10,226 nt of DNA from Solirubrobacterales bacterium (GCA_003157595.1 PMKB01000206.1:1-10226); one strand, 5' to 3'. Shown: positions 1-6,796, counted from the stretch's first letter. Notes: generated by a model from the letters alone, not told the origin. Program-made: numbers and translations.

Positions 1-1
1 C

Positions 2-958
2 GGCCTGTTCCTCGCCGGCTACGCCGGCCTGAAGGCGTCGGGCAACTTCTCGGGCATGCGCGTGCTGATGGGCGAGACCTCGCCCGTCGGCGTGCAGTCG
101 GCCGGCATTCCGGCGCCGCTGGCGTTTCTGCGCGGCGTGCTGTGCCTGAACTCGAACTACAGGCCGGTCGGGCACTGTTCGAAGTTGCCCGCCTACGGCT
201 ATGCTCAGCACCCCTACGCCGAGGGCCCGGGGCCCTTCTGGATCCCGCCGCTCGACCCCCATCACGACGACGTCACGATCGGCACGATCGGCCGTCTCGT
301 GACGGCTCTGGACCGCGCCGCCGCAGCCGGGGCGATCCGCGCCGAGATGCCGGTCTACATCACGGAATTCGGCATCCAGAGCGTCCCCTACCCAGCCGGA
401 GGGGTATCGCTCGCCAAGCAGGCTGAGCTCGAAGCGATCTCCGAGAAGATCGCCTGGAGCAACCCGCGCGTGGTGTCCTTCGACCAGTACCTGCTGCGCT
501 CCGACCGGCCCGCCGGCGCCGCCGGGTTCCAGACCGGGCTGGAGACCAACGGCGGTGTGGCCAAGCCTTCGCTCGCCGGCTTCAGGCTGCCGCTGGTCGT
601 GACGCGTACCCACGCAGGCGTCTCGTTCTGGGGTCTCGTGCGCCCGGCCGGGGATTCCGCGGCCGCATCGACAACCCCGGCGACCGGCGCGACCGGCGCC
701 ACGGGGACGACGGGGGCGACGGGCCCCAGCGGATCGACGAGCGGTCCCACGACGGTCGCGCTGCAGTACTCCTCAAACGGCGGGAAGACGTGGCGCACAC
801 TGCGGAGCTTCCACACGCGCTCGACCGGAGCCTGGAGCGCCGCCGGGCGGTTCGCGTCGCACCGGCTGTGGCGCGCCAAGTGGGTCGCGCCGGGCGGCGT
901 GACGTACTTCGGCGCGCCGACCCGCGCGTACACGGTCGCCGGAAAGGTCGACTACTGA
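2..958 (+). CDS. Secreted clan GH-A type glycoside hydrolase, 3' part
   Basis: The reading frame is already open at the left edge, so the start, any signal peptide and probably the acid/base Glu lie outside the window; it ends at TGA 956-958. The visible part looks like the C-terminal half of a (beta/alpha)8 glycoside hydrolase. A GETSPVG segment follows a helix, and VYITEFG has the strand-end Glu (codon 365-367) where clan GH-A retaining enzymes carry their nucleophile. After the barrel comes a Ser/Thr/Ala linker with six Gly-X-Y triplets, then a module of about 75 residues (LQYSSNGGKTWRTL ... AKWVAPGG) resembling Ig-like or Big-type beta modules of secreted actinobacterial enzymes. Substrate and GH family number cannot be told from this fragment. 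A second glycoside hydrolase lies 1.3 kb downstream. Confidence is good for the hydrolase class and low for anything finer. Confidence 0.72.
   Translation, partial: GLFLAGYAGLKASGNFSGMRVLMGETSPVGVQSAGIPAPLAFLRGVLCLNSNYRPVGHCSKLPAYGYAQHPYAEGPGPFWIPPLDPHHDDVTIGTIGRLVTALDRAAAAGAIRAEMPVYITEFGIQSVPYPAGGVSLAKQAELEAISEKIAWSNPRVVSFDQYLLRSDRPAGAAGFQTGLETNGGVAKPSLAGFRLPLVVTRTHAGVSFWGLVRPAGDSAAASTTPATGATGATGTTGATGPSGSTSGPTTVALQYSSNGGKTWRTLRSFHTRSTGAWSAAGRFASHRLWRAKWVAPGGVTYFGAPTRAYTVAGKVDY
686..739 (+). repeat. Short collagen-like Gly-X-Y linker
   Basis: Six successive Gly-X-Y triplets (GAT, GAT, GTT, GAT, GPS, GST) encoded within the first hydrolase, between the catalytic domain and the C-terminal beta module. 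The tract is Gly/Ala/Thr-rich like bacterial collagen-like linkers, but is too short to form a stable triple helix alone. It most likely acts as a flexible spacer. Confidence 0.6.
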
Positions 959-1045
959 CGTAGTCGAGCGCTCCGCGCCGGTCGCGCGCTGCGCGCTGCG
1001 CCGATCCGCGAGGCCGAACGCGAGATTGTGACCGGGGTCGCAGCG

Positions 1046-1051
1046 TACCCT
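1046..1051 (+). promoter_or_regulatory. -10 element of the mutM-like gene
   Basis: TACCCT matches the actinobacterial TAnnnT -10 consensus. Exactly six bases separate it from the GTG at 1058, so transcription would begin on or next to the start codon, giving a leaderless mRNA. No convincing Shine-Dalgarno precedes that GTG. A TTGTGA at 1026-1031 is only a weak -35 candidate because the spacer is just 14 bases. Confidence 0.5.
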
Positions 1052-1057
1052 TGGCGT

Positions 1058-1906
1058 GTGCCCGAACTACCCGAGGTCGAGATCACCGTTCGCCGGCTGG
1101 ACCGCGCGCTGGCGGGCGCGCAGATCGCCTCGGTGCGCGCCCCGGGGATCAACACGCTGAAGAGCTTCGCACCGCCGCTGCAGGCGCTCGCGGGCCTGCA
1201 GATCGATCGCGTCCAGCGCCGCGGCAAGCAGATCATCGTGGCGGCGGGCGGCGAGCTGGCGCTCCTGATGCATCTCATGTCGGCGGGCCGGTTGCAGTTG
1301 TTCGACAAGCCGGCTGCGCCGCGCGACCGCACCTCGCGGCTGCTGGTCGCCGTCGCGGACGGGCGCGAGCTGCGCCTGCGCGAGTTCGGCACCAAGCAGG
1401 CGGCGTGGGTCAAGCTGCTGGCGCTCGACGCGCTCGACGGCGAGGAGTCGCTCACGCGTCTGGGCCCGGAGGCCTGGCCGGTGCCCCCGGCAGACCTCGG
1501 TGCCCGTCTCGCGGAGCCGCGACCGCTGCACGCCGCGCTGCGCGATCAGCGGGTGATCGCCGGGATCGGACGCTCCTGGGTCGATGAGATCCTCTGGGCG
1601 GCGAAGCTCTCGCCGTTCAAGCGCGGCCCCGACCTCGACGCGCAGGAACTGGCGGCGCTGTCGGACGCGATCGCCGCCACGCTCGGCGACGCAGTCGAGC
1701 ACTACGAGCGCACGATCGAGCTGCCGATCCCCGACAAGCTGCCGATGGCGCTCCTCGTCCACCGCCACGAGGGCGAGCCCTGTCCGCGCTGCGCGACGCG
1801 CCTGGAGGCCGTCAACTACGAGGACTACGTGATGAGCTACTGCCCCACCTGTCAGACCGACGGACGCGTGCTCAAGGACCGTCGTCTTTCGCGGCTGTTG
1901 AAATGA
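1058..1906 (+). CDS. mutM: Divergent formamidopyrimidine-DNA glycosylase (Fpg/MutM family)
   Basis: A 282-residue base-excision-repair glycosylase/AP lyase of the Fpg/Nei family, cytosolic and DNA-bound. The GTG at 1058 is chosen because the family needs Pro directly after the initiator Met: the protein begins (M)PELPEVE, with P2 the Schiff-base nucleophile and E3 its partner. K57 in QRRGK matches the beta-hairpin catalytic Lys of E. coli Fpg by position. The H2TH region is GIGRSWVDEIL, and the zinc finger is CPRC, 16 residues, CPTC. Positions that contact DNA in classical Fpg differ: the H2TH Asn of GxGNIY is Arg, the zinc-finger Arg of the AQRATFYC segment aligns with Tyr, HLGMSG reads HLMSAG, and DPRRFG is replaced by RLREFG. 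The tail runs past the last zinc Cys with KDRRLSRLLK. The family is certain; whether 8-oxoguanine is the substrate is not. Confidence 0.9.
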   Translation: MPELPEVEITVRRLDRALAGAQIASVRAPGINTLKSFAPPLQALAGLQIDRVQRRGKQIIVAAGGELALLMHLMSAGRLQLFDKPAAPRDRTSRLLVAVADGRELRLREFGTKQAAWVKLLALDALDGEESLTRLGPEAWPVPPADLGARLAEPRPLHAALRDQRVIAGIGRSWVDEILWAAKLSPFKRGPDLDAQELAALSDAIAATLGDAVEHYERTIELPIPDKLPMALLVHRHEGEPCPRCATRLEAVNYEDYVMSYCPTCQTDGRVLKDRRLSRLLK

Positions 1907-2257
1907 GCGCGCCCGCAGCCAGCTGCCGCGCCGCGAGCGCCGGCCGGTCCGCCGCGGGCAACTGACGCAGTCGTTGAGCCTCGCCACCTGGGATCGGCGT
2001 CCGCACGCGGCCGCCGGCGCGGCGGGACTCGCGTTGCTTCCGTCGCTGCTCGCTTGAGCCTTCCGGGCGCAGCTGAGCCACACGGCGGAGGGGGTTGTTT
2101 GCGTCGGTCGCCGGGGTGCGGGTTGGCGCACCGTCGCCGACCCACTGACTCTCGACGCCGCGAGGGCGCCAGGCGGACCTGCACAAATCGTTGCATCTCT
2201 ACGCAAATCGCAGCCGTCGCTCGATGAGGCATGCAAGCCCAAGCAGCACGCCGGAAC
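1907..2257. other. Gene-free interval upstream of the GH16 gene
   Basis: About 350 bases between the glycosylase stop and the GH16 ribosome binding site. I see no protein-like reading frame on either strand; the open frames here are Arg/Ala/Pro-rich and typical of GC-rich noncoding DNA. No clear T-tailed terminator hairpin follows the glycosylase gene. The one compositional break is the A+T-richer stretch around 2181-2210. Confidence 0.5.
2184..2210. promoter_or_regulatory. Candidate operator upstream of the GH16 gene
   Basis: CAAATCG occurs twice, at 2184-2190 and 2204-2210, exactly 20 bases apart (about two helical turns). Between and overlapping them is an inverted repeat, TTGC N8 GCAA (2191-2206). 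The stretch is locally AT-rich within very GC-rich DNA and sits 60-86 bases before the GH16 start, where a regulator of a secreted glucanase would be expected to bind. No TAnnnT box was found next to it. This is pattern evidence only. Confidence 0.3.
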
Positions 2258-2263
2258 AGGGAG
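2258..2263 (+). promoter_or_regulatory. Ribosome binding site deciding the GH16 start
   Basis: AGGGAG followed by six bases and GTG at 2270. The ATG at 2231 in the same frame has no comparable Shine-Dalgarno, so GTG 2270 is preferred. It also shortens the region before the signal-peptide core. Confidence 0.55.
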
Positions 2264-2269
2264 ACGCCA

Positions 2270-3625
2270 GTGCGAGCAGGACTCGAAGCTGTCACCACAC
2301 CGTGCTCGTGCACGGACCGTCCACGTACGACACCGCGCCGGTGTGGCGCGGTCGCGTTCGCGGCCCTGACGATCGTGGCGGCGTTGGGCGCCACCGCCGC
2401 GTCCGCTCACCCGGGTGTGCGAGCGCACGTGGCATCGCATTTCGTCAGCAAGACCGTCAATGCCGGCGGCACCTACGATGTCGTGGTGTCGGTCCGCGCT
2501 CGCGGCAAGCACGAGCGGAAGGTTCGCCTCTACCTGACCGGAGAGCGGATGCGAGAGACGGTCGCGCTCCCGTGGTGGGGGTCACGTCTTCGCTACCGGC
2601 TGCGTCCGACGTCCCGCGAGCTCATCGTGCGCGCGGTCAACGCGGGGCCCGCGGTGGCGGTCAGGGTCACGATGACGCTTGAGAACCCGCCGTCACCGGC
2701 CTCCGATGCTAAGCCGAACCCCAAGCAGACCGCTCCCCCGTCGGCGCCGTCAAGCACAAGGACCACCGCGCCGCCGCCGAGCACGCCGGCTTCGACTCCG
2801 GCCTCCCCCACCCCGGCGCCGAGTTCCCCGGCCCCGCCGGCGGCTCCGTCGCCCGCTCCGAATCCCTACACCAACCTTGTGTGGGAGGACAACTTCGCCC
2901 AGGACTTCGTCAACGGCGGCAGCGTGCCGAACCAGCTGCCCAACACGGCGAACTGGAGCCTTGACAGCTGGAGCGGCTGCGGCCAGGGAACGATGTCCAC
3001 GCCGACGCCGAACGGCAGCCCCAACGCCGATAACAACGTCTACCTGACCGCGAACGGCCTGGCGATCACCGCGCTCCAGACCGGCCCCTACAGCTACAGC
3101 TCAGCCCAGCTCGACAGCATCGGACCGCAGTCGGACCCGGAGTCGTTCCCGGCTGGCGGCACGATCGAGGCGTCGATCGCGTTGCCTGCGGGGCAGGGGC
3201 TGTGCCCGGCGTTCTGGATGCTCGCCGACAACCCCGTGCCGGGTGCGAGCACGCCGGGGGAGATCGACGTGCTCGAGGCGCCGTCGTTCGGGTCGCTGCC
3301 GACGACCGACTACTTCGACCTGCACGGCCCGACCGGGGCGGGGGAGTTCATGACCACTGGTGCGCCGGTGGGCTGGGATCCGACGCAGTTCCACACCTAC
3401 GGCGTGATCTGGACGCCGACCTCGATCACCTGGACGATCGACGGCGTGGGTTATGCCACCGCGACACAGGGCAGCGTTCCGGCCGCCTCGTGGGCCTCCT
3501 ACGAGACCGGCGCGTTCCGTCTCATCTTCGACCTGTCGGTCGGCGGCTGGCCGTGCATGACCGGGGCCTGCACGCCGCCGTCGTCGGCCACGATGTACGT
3601 GCAGTGGGTTCAGGTCTTCAACTGA
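2270..3625 (+). CDS. Secreted GH16 family glycoside hydrolase (beta-glucanase type)
   Basis: A 451-residue exported enzyme expected to hydrolyse beta-1,3 or mixed-linkage glucans, or related galactans, by the retaining mechanism. Order of parts: positively charged n-region and hydrophobic core (about 27-43) with cleavage expected after ATAASA at 46; an N-terminal domain of about 90 residues with alternating beta-strand pattern that I do not recognise (47-140); a Pro/Ser/Thr/Ala linker (about 141-199); and a GH16 jelly-roll domain (200-451). The GH16 signature is GEIDVLE: E331 nucleophile, D333, E336 acid/base, preceded by PAFWML, the substrate-cleft aromatic. Cysteines at 237, 312 and in the C-terminal WPCMTGAC suggest disulfides outside the cell. 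Domain length is normal for GH16. Substrate specificity cannot be fixed by eye. It lies downstream of another glycoside hydrolase, suggesting a polysaccharide-degrading neighbourhood, though the repair gene separates them. Confidence 0.9.
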   Translation: MRAGLEAVTTPCSCTDRPRTTPRRCGAVAFAALTIVAALGATAASAHPGVRAHVASHFVSKTVNAGGTYDVVVSVRARGKHERKVRLYLTGERMRETVALPWWGSRLRYRLRPTSRELIVRAVNAGPAVAVRVTMTLENPPSPASDAKPNPKQTAPPSAPSSTRTTAPPPSTPASTPASPTPAPSSPAPPAAPSPAPNPYTNLVWEDNFAQDFVNGGSVPNQLPNTANWSLDSWSGCGQGTMSTPTPNGSPNADNNVYLTANGLAITALQTGPYSYSSAQLDSIGPQSDPESFPAGGTIEASIALPAGQGLCPAFWMLADNPVPGASTPGEIDVLEAPSFGSLPTTDYFDLHGPTGAGEFMTTGAPVGWDPTQFHTYGVIWTPTSITWTIDGVGYATATQGSVPAASWASYETGAFRLIFDLSVGGWPCMTGACTPPSSATMYVQWVQVFN

Positions 3626-3826
3626 TCGAGCTCTGAGCGCCCCGGCGTGCCCGCGCGCGTTCAGGGCCGCATCGAGGGCGTGCTGTGGGAGGCGGTTGGG
3701 CCTCGGCTGCGCAATCATCGCCTAGCGCTGGCTACGAGGGTTTCCAGACACGCTCTCAGCCTGAGTTCGACGGACGCCAAGCGGCTGGTTTGCGTCGCCG
3801 GTTGCGCCCGGCGCTGCCGCTCGTGG

Positions 3827-5341
3827 TTACCCCAGTGCGATCCTGATGATCGTCGTGCGCTTGACGTCGGTGACCGGGGACTCGCTGACGTAGGCGATCG
3901 AGGGGGTGAGCGCGGTCGCGCCTAGCGTCGTCGTGCCGCCCGCACCGGGCTTGCGGTTCGCGCACAGGCTTGCGCTGTTGTAGTTCTGGATGTAGCCGGG
4001 CTGCCAGCCCGGGTCGCGCAGCACCGTCGAGGGTAGATTCAGCAGCACGCGGTCGTGGCGGGCGGTCGAGACCGTCGGCGACCCGAGCATCAGTTCCTGG
4101 TCACAGCGGTCGGTCTGCACATAGAGCAGCCGGCCCTCGTCCAAGGCTGGACTCGCGTACTGCACGTTTCTGTTGGCCAGGCGCAGGACGCTGCGCATGC
4201 CGGTTCGCAGGTTCTCCTCATAGATGCCGCTGCTGCGCGCGTTCGAGTCGGCCCAGGCGACGGTGTGGCCCGCGATCGTCGGGCGACCGATCGCTCCGGG
4301 GGTCGTCGAGCCGGCGAGGTAGCGGCGCTTCGCCGCGTTACGCAGCGAAACGGCGAACAGGTTCTCGATGCCGCTGGTGCTCTCGTCACGCACGATCAGC
4401 CACTGAGCCGAGACGGCGAGCGCGTCGACCGTCGAGCGCGACGGCGCGGGGACCCTCAGCGGGGAGCTCGACGGAAACCCCGCGGAGACCACGATCTGAC
4501 CGTCGGAGACGTAGGCGAGGTTCCCCCCGCCGAGGGCCGGAAGCCGGCCGGGAAGCCTCATCGTGTGCGCGTTGGCGAACAGGTATCCGTTGCCTCCGAC
4601 CTTCTGCCAGGCGAGTGACCCGCCGAAGGTCGACGGATCCGTCGCGAAGTTGGGCGCGGCCGCCAGCGCACCGGAGCCCGCGAGCACGACGGCGCACGCG
4701 CCCAAGCCGATCGCGTCCAGACGCCGCAGGCCAAGCCACATTCGCGGTTCCAGCGCCAGACGCTCGAGCGCCTGCTCGCCCCGCTCGGTGCCGAGGCGAG
4801 GCGCGATCCACATCACCGGCAGCGCGCGACCGATTCCGAACGCGACGCCGACGACGACGCCGAAGGTCGCGCTGTCGGCCGCGAAGCTGATCCCCGCGAG
4901 CGCCCAGACCGCAAAGCTGAGCACGAATGTCGTGAACCCGAGGCCCAGCAGCAGGCCATAGAGCCCGCACGCCAGCGGCAGCGGCATGATCCAGCGCCAG
5001 CGCTCGGGAACCTGGCGGCGGATCTGGGGCGCGATCTTCCAGCCGCGCCAGTCGGCGAGCGCGGCGGCGAGCGCGACCGCGCCGGCGAGCGCGTCGCGCA
5101 GCCCGGCCGCGCCGTGTCCGAGCAGCTCGCCGAGCAGCGAGAGTCCGCCAAAGGTGATCGCCCCACCGGCCAGCGCACCGATCGTGAAGGTCGCCGTCGC
5201 GAAGATCATCACCGACCGTCGCGCATCGCCGAGCGCCGTGCCGATAGTGTCGACCATCGAAAAGCCGCAGGGCGACCAGGCCCCGGCGATCCCGGCGAGC
5301 ACCGCCGTAACGGCGCCGAGAACGACGAGCAGGCTCAGCAC
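3827..5341 (-). CDS. MauF/CcdA-like redox membrane protein fused to a beta-propeller-like domain
   Basis: A 504-residue protein ending at TAA. The N-terminal 230 residues are a multi-spanning membrane domain of the DsbD/CcdA/MauF type. The first helix carries AWSPCGFSM with C25, and a later helix carries LPLACGLYG with C125, the usual spacing for the thiol pair that shuttles electrons across the membrane in this superfamily. Further hydrophobic segments lie near 43-70, 80-97, 117-150, 158-180 and 210-228. Residues about 240-504 are soluble and contain repeated units of roughly 45-60 residues with LAYVSDGQIVV, WLIVRDE, TVAWADS and LLYVQTD strands, like TolB or WD-type propeller blades. This part has C413 and C460 and should face outside the cytoplasm. 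The GTG start at 5341 overlaps the preceding gene's end by seven bases with no clear Shine-Dalgarno, so translation is probably coupled. Family membership of the membrane half is fairly sure; MauF versus CcdA is inferred from the neighbours. Confidence 0.72.
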   Translation of the reverse strand: MLSLLVVLGAVTAVLAGIAGAWSPCGFSMVDTIGTALGDARRSVMIFATATFTIGALAGGAITFGGLSLLGELLGHGAAGLRDALAGAVALAAALADWRGWKIAPQIRRQVPERWRWIMPLPLACGLYGLLLGLGFTTFVLSFAVWALAGISFAADSATFGVVVGVAFGIGRALPVMWIAPRLGTERGEQALERLALEPRMWLGLRRLDAIGLGACAVVLAGSGALAAAPNFATDPSTFGGSLAWQKVGGNGYLFANAHTMRLPGRLPALGGGNLAYVSDGQIVVSAGFPSSSPLRVPAPSRSTVDALAVSAQWLIVRDESTSGIENLFAVSLRNAAKRRYLAGSTTPGAIGRPTIAGHTVAWADSNARSSGIYEENLRTGMRSVLRLANRNVQYASPALDEGRLLYVQTDRCDQELMLGSPTVSTARHDRVLLNLPSTVLRDPGWQPGYIQNYNSASLCANRKPGAGGTTTLGATALTPSIAYVSESPVTDVKRTTIIRIALG

Positions 5342-5916
5342 GGCGTCGAGGTCTGGTAGTAGGTCACGCAGAAGACGTGGCGACCGGGGTAGCAGTAGCC
5401 GGTCAGGGCCGCGTCCCCGTTGATGCGCACGTTCGTCACGCCGCAGCAGTCGCGGATCCGGCGCACCGTCCCGCCGCAGCAGCGATACCAGGATCCGTCG
5501 AGGCTCAGTTTGATGCCGTAGTCCTCACCCGCGGTCTCGCAGACCTTCGTGCGTGGCGCCGGCGCGAGCGGCACACCGTCGGCATCCTTGAGCACTTGGC
5601 CGTCGGCGCCGATCGGCTGTCCCTCCTCGTTGATCGGGCGTCCGAGGTCGTCGACCGGCACGCCGTCGCTCGCACGGACCGGGTACCCGTTGCGGTCGAT
5701 CCGTGGCAGCCCGGTCGGCGCCGGGCAGTTGCCGGTCGTATACGTGTGGCCGCAGAAGTTCGTGTAGAGATAGGCGTCGGCGTCGGCAGGCAGTGCTGCC
5801 GACGCGATCGTCTTCGCACCGGCGAGCGCGATCACCGCGCCACCGACACGCTCCAGGAAGCCGCGGCGGCTGCTCTGGCGAACGATCGCGTCACTCAGTG
5901 AGCGATCAGAGCGCAA
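5335..5916 (-). CDS. Tat-exported cysteine-rich protein resembling methylamine dehydrogenase light chain
   Basis: A 193-residue protein starting at TTG 5916, chosen because GGAG lies seven bases upstream and it is the only usable start before the Tat motif. SSRRGFLERVG (15-25) is a twin-arginine signal, with a hydrophobic stretch and cleavage likely near A38-A41. The mature part has ten cysteines (55, 64, 126, 146, 147, 157, 158, 175, 183, 193), an even number suggesting five disulfides. A central tract (71-119) contains repeated DxxGxP-type units. The C-terminal core SWYRCCGGTV ... DCCG ... TGYC resembles the CCGG and disulfide-rich core of MauA, the light chain of methylamine dehydrogenase. 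Tat export, many disulfides and adjacency to MauE/MauD- and MauF-like genes support that link. By eye, the position of the first TTQ Trp is not Trp and the region holding the second is absent; the only Trp is W143. Function is unknown, and enzymatic methylamine oxidation is unlikely. Confidence 0.65.
   Translation of the reverse strand: MRSDRSLSDAIVRQSSRRGFLERVGGAVIALAGAKTIASAALPADADAYLYTNFCGHTYTTGNCPAPTGLPRIDRNGYPVRASDGVPVDDLGRPINEEGQPIGADGQVLKDADGVPLAPAPRTKVCETAGEDYGIKLSLDGSWYRCCGGTVRRIRDCCGVTNVRINGDAALTGYCYPGRHVFCVTYYQTSTPC
5560..5706 (-). repeat. Tandem DxxGxP-type peptide repeats in the Tat-exported protein
   Basis: Residues 71-119 consist of about six imperfect units of 7-8 residues: DRNGYPVR, ASDGVPVD, DLGRPIN, EEGQPIG, ADGQVLKD, ADGVPLAP. 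Each has an acidic residue two or three before Gly, then usually Pro and a branched aliphatic residue. The tract separates the N-terminal Cys pair (55, 64) from the C-terminal Cys-rich core. Confidence 0.7.
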
Positions 5917-6796
5917 GCGCGAGCTCCGTTTCGCGCTCGCGAGCCGTGGCGATGATCCCCTCGAGCTGCACCAAGCTGTTGAACGTCCCCTTCGCGAGCG
6001 CGACGCCGGCTGCGTCGAGCGCCACAGCGTACGGGCTCCCCGGAACCGCGGCTGCCGCCCAGGCCGGCGCGTCGGCGACCTCGTCGAAGATCCTGACGGC
6101 AAGCAGCGGGTCGGCAGCGACGTAGCTGACGGCCGGCTCCAGTCTCCGGCACATCGGGCATCCCTCCGAGTTGAAGATCGCCAGCGCCAGCAGGGTGCCG
6201 GGCGCCCACGCCACCGCAGCCGCCCACGGCTGGTGCTGGCCGACACGCGGGCCTTCGTCGGGGATCTCGAGCGCGCCCTGGCTCGCCAGCGACAGCCGCA
6301 GCACGCCAACCTCGCGGGCGAGCGCCAGCACGACCACGCCCATGACCGCCACCGCGACGAGACTGAGCGTGAGACCGGCGCTCAGCCAGCGATCGTAGCC
6401 CGAGGGCGCTGCGCCCAGCCAGTGGCGGCTGAGCGCGAAGGCGAGTGCACCCGCGAGCAGCGCTTGCACCGGCGAAGCGGGGCTCAGGCGCGAGCCGGCG
6501 CCGAAGCAGGCACAGGGTCGGCCGGCACGGCCGGCGAGCAGCGCAGCGGCTGACGCGAACGCAAAGCTCACAAACAGCGCGCACGCGCCGTCCGGCGCCC
6601 ACGCGAGTCCCGCCAGCAGCGCCGCGGCGATCGCCAGCTCGGCCGCGACGATCAGTCCGAGCGCCGCGAAGCGGACGCGGACTGGGCCGATCCCGTAGGT
6701 CGCGAGCGCGTCAGCGCTGCGCCGGCGGTCGCGCAGCTTGAACAGGGCGCCGGCGAGCAGCACGATCGCGAGAAGGGTCTGTGCGGCCGCGCTCAT
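5906..6796 (-). CDS. MauE-MauD fusion: membrane disulfide protein joined to thioredoxin-like domain
   Basis: A 296-residue protein, first gene of the minus-strand operon. Residues 1-160 are a MauE-like membrane domain: hydrophobic helices near 5-19, 43-63, 70-88, 108-123 and 140-160, with GRPCACFG (C95, C97) matching the CxCFG motif of MauE. Residues about 186-285 are a thioredoxin-like domain close to MauD: LAIFNSEGCPMCRRLEP holds the CPMC redox pair (C213, C216), and VPGSPYAVALD with AKGTFNSLVQLE matches MauD's cis-Pro and C-terminal region. In methylamine utilisation operons MauE and MauD are separate proteins needed to mature the disulfide-rich light chain; here one polypeptide carries both. 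ATG 6796 is chosen over GTG 6814 because a TAnnnT box lies eight bases upstream. It overlaps the MauA-like gene by 11 bases. The likely role is oxidising or isomerising disulfides of that exported protein. Confidence 0.8.
   Translation of the reverse strand: MSAAAQTLLAIVLLAGALFKLRDRRRSADALATYGIGPVRVRFAALGLIVAAELAIAAALLAGLAWAPDGACALFVSFAFASAAALLAGRAGRPCACFGAGSRLSPASPVQALLAGALAFALSRHWLGAAPSGYDRWLSAGLTLSLVAVAVMGVVVLALAREVGVLRLSLASQGALEIPDEGPRVGQHQPWAAAVAWAPGTLLALAIFNSEGCPMCRRLEPAVSYVAADPLLAVRIFDEVADAPAWAAAAVPGSPYAVALDAAGVALAKGTFNSLVQLEGIIATARERETELALAL
5924..5927 (-). promoter_or_regulatory. Ribosome binding site for the MauA-like gene
   Basis: GGAG on the minus strand, seven bases before the TTG at 5916 and inside the end of the MauE-MauD fusion gene. 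It supports the unusual TTG start and tight coupling of the two genes. Confidence 0.5.

Noticed and set aside
1028..1057. Upstream GTG giving a ten-residue longer Fpg
   Set aside because: Fpg chemistry requires the N-terminal Pro right after the initiator Met; only GTG 1058 gives this.
1067..2512. Long minus-strand open frame across the glycosylase gene
   Set aside because: It is antisense to a clear Fpg gene and its Arg/Ala/Gln-rich composition is typical of GC-rich shadow frames.
3626..3826. Bidirectional terminator between the convergent GH16 and MauF-like genes
   Set aside because: I found no stable hairpin with a T-run on either strand, only a tiny CTCAG/CTGAG palindrome.
3827..6796. 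Calling the minus-strand operon a methylamine dehydrogenase operon
   Set aside because: No heavy chain, MauG or amicyanin is present and the TTQ tryptophans of the light chain appear missing.
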